Part shown: one piece after another, positions 59,301-64,000 of the stretch
How the letters are laid out: each line of letters begins with the position of its first letter
Position numbering within the stretch: position 1 is the first letter of the stretch
DNA from: Pseudisothecium myosuroides
Lineage: Eukaryota > Streptophyta > Bryopsida > Hypnales > Lembophyllaceae
NCBI GenBank assembly: GCA_951799445.1
Contig: OX637297.1
Location: forward strand, 8,866,001 to 8,930,000
Length of the DNA: 64,000 nt
Direction: 5' to 3'
Position numbers and translations under genes: made by a program
Notes under the pieces: generated by a model
What the model was told of the DNA's origin: nothing
Seen by the model: only the letters and a program-made list of their open reading frames with translations
The model's database searches: none

Positions 59301-62006
59301 GGCAGCAAAATTATAATGGACTTTGCAAAGAACATGTCCATGTTAGTGGAAAAACGTTGCCATGATAAAAAAAAACCCAGTATATTTGCAGAGACATAAA
59401 AAAAAACATAGTCATATTTCTGGTAACGTCTAAAAAAACGTGATAGTGCTACGTCAACAAAGTCTGACGGTTTCACTGTGGATAAGTTTTCATAAATTAT
59501 TGTAGATCCAAATAAATTACTGATTCACTCTGAAAATCAAAAAAGAAGGGCAGGTGCTTGGGAATCTTACAAAACCCTTCCATCAATGGATGATGAAGTT
59601 ACTCTTCACTACTTATTAGTTAGGATTTACAATGACCTACAAAATTTGTTGGCATCTCTTTTACAAGTAGAATGTATTTTGGCACATAATATGATTACCA
59701 ATATGTGTAAGTGGTTTTGGATTTCATATGCATGTTATTGTGTACCGTGCTTCATTTCCAATCATGCGGTTGCTTTTTATTTGCTGCAATGGCACTTTTG
59801 CAATAGAAGCAAGTCATACAAATTTTGTTGACATCAAAAATTTATAGGAAAAAACAAACTCTTATTTCCATTGTATTGAAATCATTTATTGCAATTCCTT
59901 TGTTCCTCCTACGTTGGTATAATATAATAGTAGTTATATTTTCAATTGTCATATGCAACTTCTAAGCTTTGAATAGGAATACAAAGTCTTCTAGAAAATT
60001 TGCTACACAAGACAAAAAGATGTAGCTAAAGTGCGCATTGATCCACATTTTGCATGTAATCAAAGTGCACAACCTGTATAGAATTGCAAAGAACTAGTAG
60101 TTTTTTATTTCCAAACTTGAAAAAAGTGCCTACATAGTACCTTCAAATTTGGACAAATGGACTTTTATTTTACTTTTTTGCCACTCTTCAAATTTTTTGT
60201 AAAAATCAAACATTGAATTTTTTTTGTCTACCACGTTCCATTGGATTCTTTTTAAATCACTTTAAAAGATACATTTTTGTACATAGATCTACGTTGTACA
60301 AGACATACACTACTGAAAGGCTAATACAATACCCATACAATTTATTTATTTCTTTCTTTCTTAAAAGTCATTGTTGTCAATCCTGTAGGGCATTCTAAAA
60401 CCATTACAATAATGGTTCTTTTTAACAATCCTTTAGAACTGTACAAATTGAATTGAATTGAATTTGTTGAGTATTTTTATCTACCACTTTAGTTGACGTC
60501 ATAGTTCCTCATTAACATTCTCTTACATCTTACTATATCTTACTATATTCCTTTTTTTATATTTTTTTATACTATGCCTTTACTACTTACTACCGTCTCA
60601 TGTCATACGGTTTACAGTAATTAAAAAAAAAGTGTCTTGTCAATGATGGGATGAATTGTGCTTCATATAATGCAATAAAACATATGGTTTGAATTGTTCT
60701 TGTAATTTGTCTACATCATTCACTTCTTACACATGTGCAGCACAATTAGGATTTTGTATAATAAACATAATATAATATTGCTTTACATGCATGAAATTCT
60801 AATTGTGCTAAACTTGTGCATGATTCTTGTCTAATTTCTTTGAATTTTGTTGTAGAAATAGATTTTTTGTTTTTGAACATTTCATTGAACCACTCAAATT
60901 GCACAACTTTCTTTCTATGAAATACCACTAAAAATTGCCATGTCCATTGCAACCATACTAAAAATTAAAAATTGATGTTTCAAGCATTTGTAACTATACA
61001 ATTTCGCATGGCACTAGTATAGAAATGTGTGCAATACATTTAAAACACTGTCATTACATACATCACAACATATTTGCATATAAAGTGAAGCACATTTTAT
61101 TTTGTGGACCTGGCTTCGTTATAAATTTAGACTTTGAATCGTTTGTGCTTAAAATTATGTAGTATTCATTTCAAAATTTTACTCCTTTAGTTCAAGAATT
61201 AAGTTGACATGATAATTTCTAACGAACAACTAACAAACCTATTTTGCACTCATTTGAAAATTTTGAAGTTGACATACGTGTCTTATTTAAGGAAAATGTG
61301 AATTACATATATTGAAAAGACAAAATTCAATCATAGTACTTTTTATATGGCAATTCTTGTAGTTTAATATTCAAAACCTGTGGAACTTTGTTTTCCTATT
61401 TGTCAAAATGCAATTCAAAAATGAATTGTACACTACAAGTTATTTTTCAAATAAGATATTCTAATTGCCCAATAAAAAGTGTGCCTACACCTTCTACATA
61501 ACAAATCCATTTCTAGAAATGAAAGTTTTACATGTACATTATATTACTATATGTGAGAATAAGATTTCTCTTATTTGTTTAAAATTGTCTTCATTGCAGG
61601 GATTTTTCTGGTGGTAGTACCTACTAGAAACTAGAAAGGCTTTCTCAACCATCACTCTCTATTAGTCAATGATTGAATAAGAAATTATATTCTCAAGAAG
61701 CTAATGTATCATTCTTTCTTTACAAAATCAATTCTTAAATCATGATGAACATTGAGAGTGTATGAGTCACTTTGAAATCCATTTCATCTTCTTAGGTGAT
61801 AATAGGACTTCACAGCTTTATATTCTTTTGTACAAGGGATTCCTATTATTTTCATACATTGAATGGTAGAATTTCACTTTGATTCTTTTCTTTACAATGA
61901 ATAGTTGTAATGTCAATTGACATTTACGAGTTCCATTTCATTTGCTCTAGCAATCTTCCAAATGAGTTCAAAATCAAAGAAATGTCTCAAATGTAATAAG
62001 GAAATT
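59301..62006. other. AT-rich, no gene seen
   Basis: No supported coding region or RNA gene. It ends at ATT (62004-62006), the left target duplication of the CACTA foldback. Confidence 0.35.
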
Positions 62007-62227
62007 CACTACAAGAGAAAGGGGTGTTTTAAGTGAGTTTTTAAGTAGTGTCCTAGACACATGATTTTACGTAATGACCTTTAAGGAGATTTTTAGCAAA
62101 ATTTGACTTAAAAACATGTGTTTTAAGTCAAATTTTGCTAAAAATCTCCTTAAAGGTCATTACTTAAAATCATGTGTCTAGGACACTACTTAAAAACTCA
62201 CTTAAAACACCCCTTTCTCTTGTAGTG
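62007..62227. mobile_element. CACTA-type foldback MITE (221 bp, TSD ATT)
   Basis: Starts CACTACAAGAGAAAGGGGTG and ends in its reverse complement, with arms pairing almost completely to a centre near 62117 (ACATGTG). Flanked by ATT at 62004-62006 and 62228-62230. The CACTACAAGA end and 3-bp duplication are diagnostic of plant CACTA (En/Spm) elements. Non-autonomous and non-coding, with nearly perfect arms that indicate recent origin. Confidence 0.85.
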
Positions 62228-62459
62228 ATTTGACATTCATTTTTGTAGACATTTTTGAAGTGAGGTACATACAAAGGACAAATGCATAGACACACTTCAT
62301 TAAACAATTATCCACTGCAAAAGATATTAAAAATTCTAGATATTTGCACTTCACAATTTTGAAACTGAATGGCACACCATGTACGGTACAATGTCCTGAT
62401 CCATGTACAATAGAGTACCAATCAAAATGGTGTTTTTGCATTCCCAAGGAAAGAACTTT

Positions 62460-63000
62460 TAGTGCTGCCAACTTTGACACCCTTCTAAGGGCTGAAAAAT
62501 TGTTCTTTGACCATAAAAATTTTGTCACAAAAATCACTTTTATGTTAATAATATGTGCGCCAAATTTGAAGGCCAAAACATTCACACAAAAAAAAGATAT
62601 TTGATTTCTACTAGCATGTATAGTTGTGAGAAAAATTTCACAGCTATCGACTTTGACACCCTTCCAAGGATTGAAATTTTTTTTTTTGGCCATGAAATTT
62701 TTGGAATGAGATTATCACTATGTTGATTACATGTGTGAAAAATTTCAAGTCCAAAAGATCCACAAAAAAAAAGATATTCAAAATCTATCAACATTTGTTG
62801 TTGTGAGAAACAATTGAGGCAACCATTTCACTACTGCCAACTTTGACACCCTCCCTAGGGCTGAAAATTAGTTACTTTACCATAAGATTTTTGCTACAAG
62901 ATCATCTCAATATTGATAACATGTGTGCCAAATTTTAGGGCCAAGAAATAAATACAAAAAAAGATATTCAAAATATACCGACATGTGTAACTATGAAAAA
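62460..63000. repeat. Three diverged tandem units of ~180 bp
   Basis: The phrase AACTTTGACACCC or close variants occurs at about 62473, 62650 and 62841, each followed by AAGGGCTGAAAA, a GACCATAAAAATTTT segment, a GTGTGCCAAATTT segment and AAAAAAAGATATTCAAAAT. The units are clearly related but diverged. Non-coding. Confidence 0.6.
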
Positions 63001-63449
63001 CAATTTTGAGGACATACTAAATATGTTGCAATATCTTTGACACCTCATGCTTTTGCACCAAAATTATCCGTCTGACGCAATCTTTAAACATAAATGCTTC
63101 TAAAAAAAATTAGTAACAATTAAATCTAAAAGTATGTAGTTGTCATATTTAGAAGAATTCACTTACTTATAAATTGTATTAAACACTCATGAAGAAGCTT
63201 TCTCCTGCGAACATCAATGCTTGCATTTTCAATTGAGCATTATAGAAAGTGTGATTTGTAATGAATTGAAGGACTGGGTGATGAATGAGTGCATGAAGGC
63301 TGGTTACTGAGATTTTTGGATAGGTGATGTGTAATGCATCAGGGCTGACTGAGTGCATGAGGGTTGGTTACTGAGATTTGAGGATCTAATTTGCATTGTA
63401 AAAGAGAGTAGATGATGGCAATCTCAGATGAAATTTGTGCTTGTAATTT
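63000..63449. other. Non-coding stretch with a short duplication
   Basis: TGAGTGCATGA-GG-TTGGTTACTGAGATTT is present twice, at about 63286 and 63350. Nothing else recognisable. Confidence 0.35.
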
Positions 63450-64000
63450 AAACTGAGTGAGGTAGGGACTTTAGGAGTTTGCATTGTAGCCATTGTCGGA
63501 GTTTCTATTAGAACAATTCAAAGGTTAGTGAAGAAATTCAGAGAAGATGGAACTTTCAAGAGAAAACCTTGTCGTGGAAGTCACGCTAAGAAGCTTAGTG
63601 ATAGAGATGTTTGTACGATTGTGTGGTATTCAAAAGATCATTGTCGCGTGTCGCTTTTAGAAATTACCAATATATGTCCTACAGAAGTGAATAGAAGTAC
63701 TATTTGAAGTGGCATTTTCAATTGGATTGCAATGAAAAAAACTTTCTTAACACCTCGTCATATGTCTTAGCAATTGACTTTTGCTCATAACTACTATAGA
63801 TGGATTGCAAAAGAGTGGGAGTGTATTGTTTGGATAGATGAACCTATCTTTGCAATTGGAAAAAATTCTAGATATATTAAAAACTGCATATAAGAACTAC
63901 ATATAAGCGCTACTCATAAAATTGTATAGTTCCTACTTTTAAAAGTGAATGGCTGGACTTCTTTGATGATTTGGGGTGCATTTGCTAGAGGGAAAAAGTC
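63450..64000 (+). pseudogene. Tc1/mariner-type transposase relic, cut by window end
   Basis: From about 63487 the frame reads a helix-turn-helix (VAIVGVSIRTIQRLVKKF), a basic linker (FKRKPCRGSHAKKLSDRDV), and then the Tc1-type catalytic region with VWIDEPIFAIGKNSRY near 63830 (first catalytic Asp in WIDE, normally WSDE) and GWTSLMIWGAFARGKKS at the right edge (compare the Tc1 family VMVWGAF). Stops occur at about 63703, 63767, 63890 and 63926, so it is inactive. The C-terminal part lies beyond the window. Confidence 0.75.

Noticed and set aside
1..64000. tRNA, rRNA or other structural RNA genes
   Set aside because: I looked for B-box-like GGTTCGA contexts and rRNA cores and found none with a plausible fold, so none is reported.

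Overview
This window is nuclear DNA from a streptophyte, most likely a land plant and probably a non-seed plant (bryophyte or lycophyte type). Four things point that way. There is one clean multi-exon host gene of the METTL13 class with short GT-AG introns. There are plant-type transposon ends (a CACTA-type CACTACAAGA end with a 3-bp duplication, and a pogo/Emigrant-like miniature element). There are DUF7869-type transposon genes, which I recall as abundant in non-seed plants. Premature stops are mostly C-to-T changes in CAG or CGA codons, as expected from methylated, silenced repeats. The species assignment is inference.

Layout. 0.5-11.6 kb holds three decayed minus-strand transposon-like genes. 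From upstream to downstream they are a ParB-like plus DNA-methyltransferase-like gene (10360-6262, three exons that stay in phase), an FCP1/NIF-type HAD phosphatase (6060-3799), and an unrecognised gene (2956-853). The introns and the 5' region of the first gene are studded with a ~21-bp palindrome, TTTAACTCG-nnn-CGAGTTAAA. 12.3-15.8, 27.2-30.6 and 34.7-38.2 kb are three near-identical ~3.48-kb elements (family A) with TGTCGCAG...CTGCGACA ends, perfect 5-bp target duplications, a TATA box and one ~550-aa ORF. Two older relatives (family B) lie at 17.9-19.8 kb and 23.7-31.0 kb; the second contains one of the A copies.

Between them is an AT-rich satellite of about sixteen ~177-bp monomers (20.1-22.9 kb). 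33.1-39.7 kb is a DUF7869 transposon gene broken by the third A element. Its 5' region carries the same palindrome. 41.0-41.8 kb is a MULE/SWIM-type transposase N-terminal fragment. 44.1-50.9 kb is the METTL13-like gene: 16 exons, all phases closing, about 794 aa, no lesion. The rest is AT-rich repeat land: two elements with TGCAAGAAACAC inverted ends (one with a nested pogo-like MITE), a 338-bp hairpin, a second DUF7869 relic, a 221-bp CACTA foldback, a triplicated ~180-bp repeat and, at the right edge, a decayed Tc1/mariner transposase.

How it fits together: apart from the methyltransferase gene, almost everything recognisable is mobile or repetitive. Three points deserve follow-up. One is the A/B family, with LTR-like ends but no flanking direct repeats, one ORF, and a 12-nt block conserved in all five members. 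The second is the palindrome restricted to non-coding parts of two unrelated transposon genes. The third is a plant transposon gene that appears to combine ParB-like and DNA-methylase-like domains.
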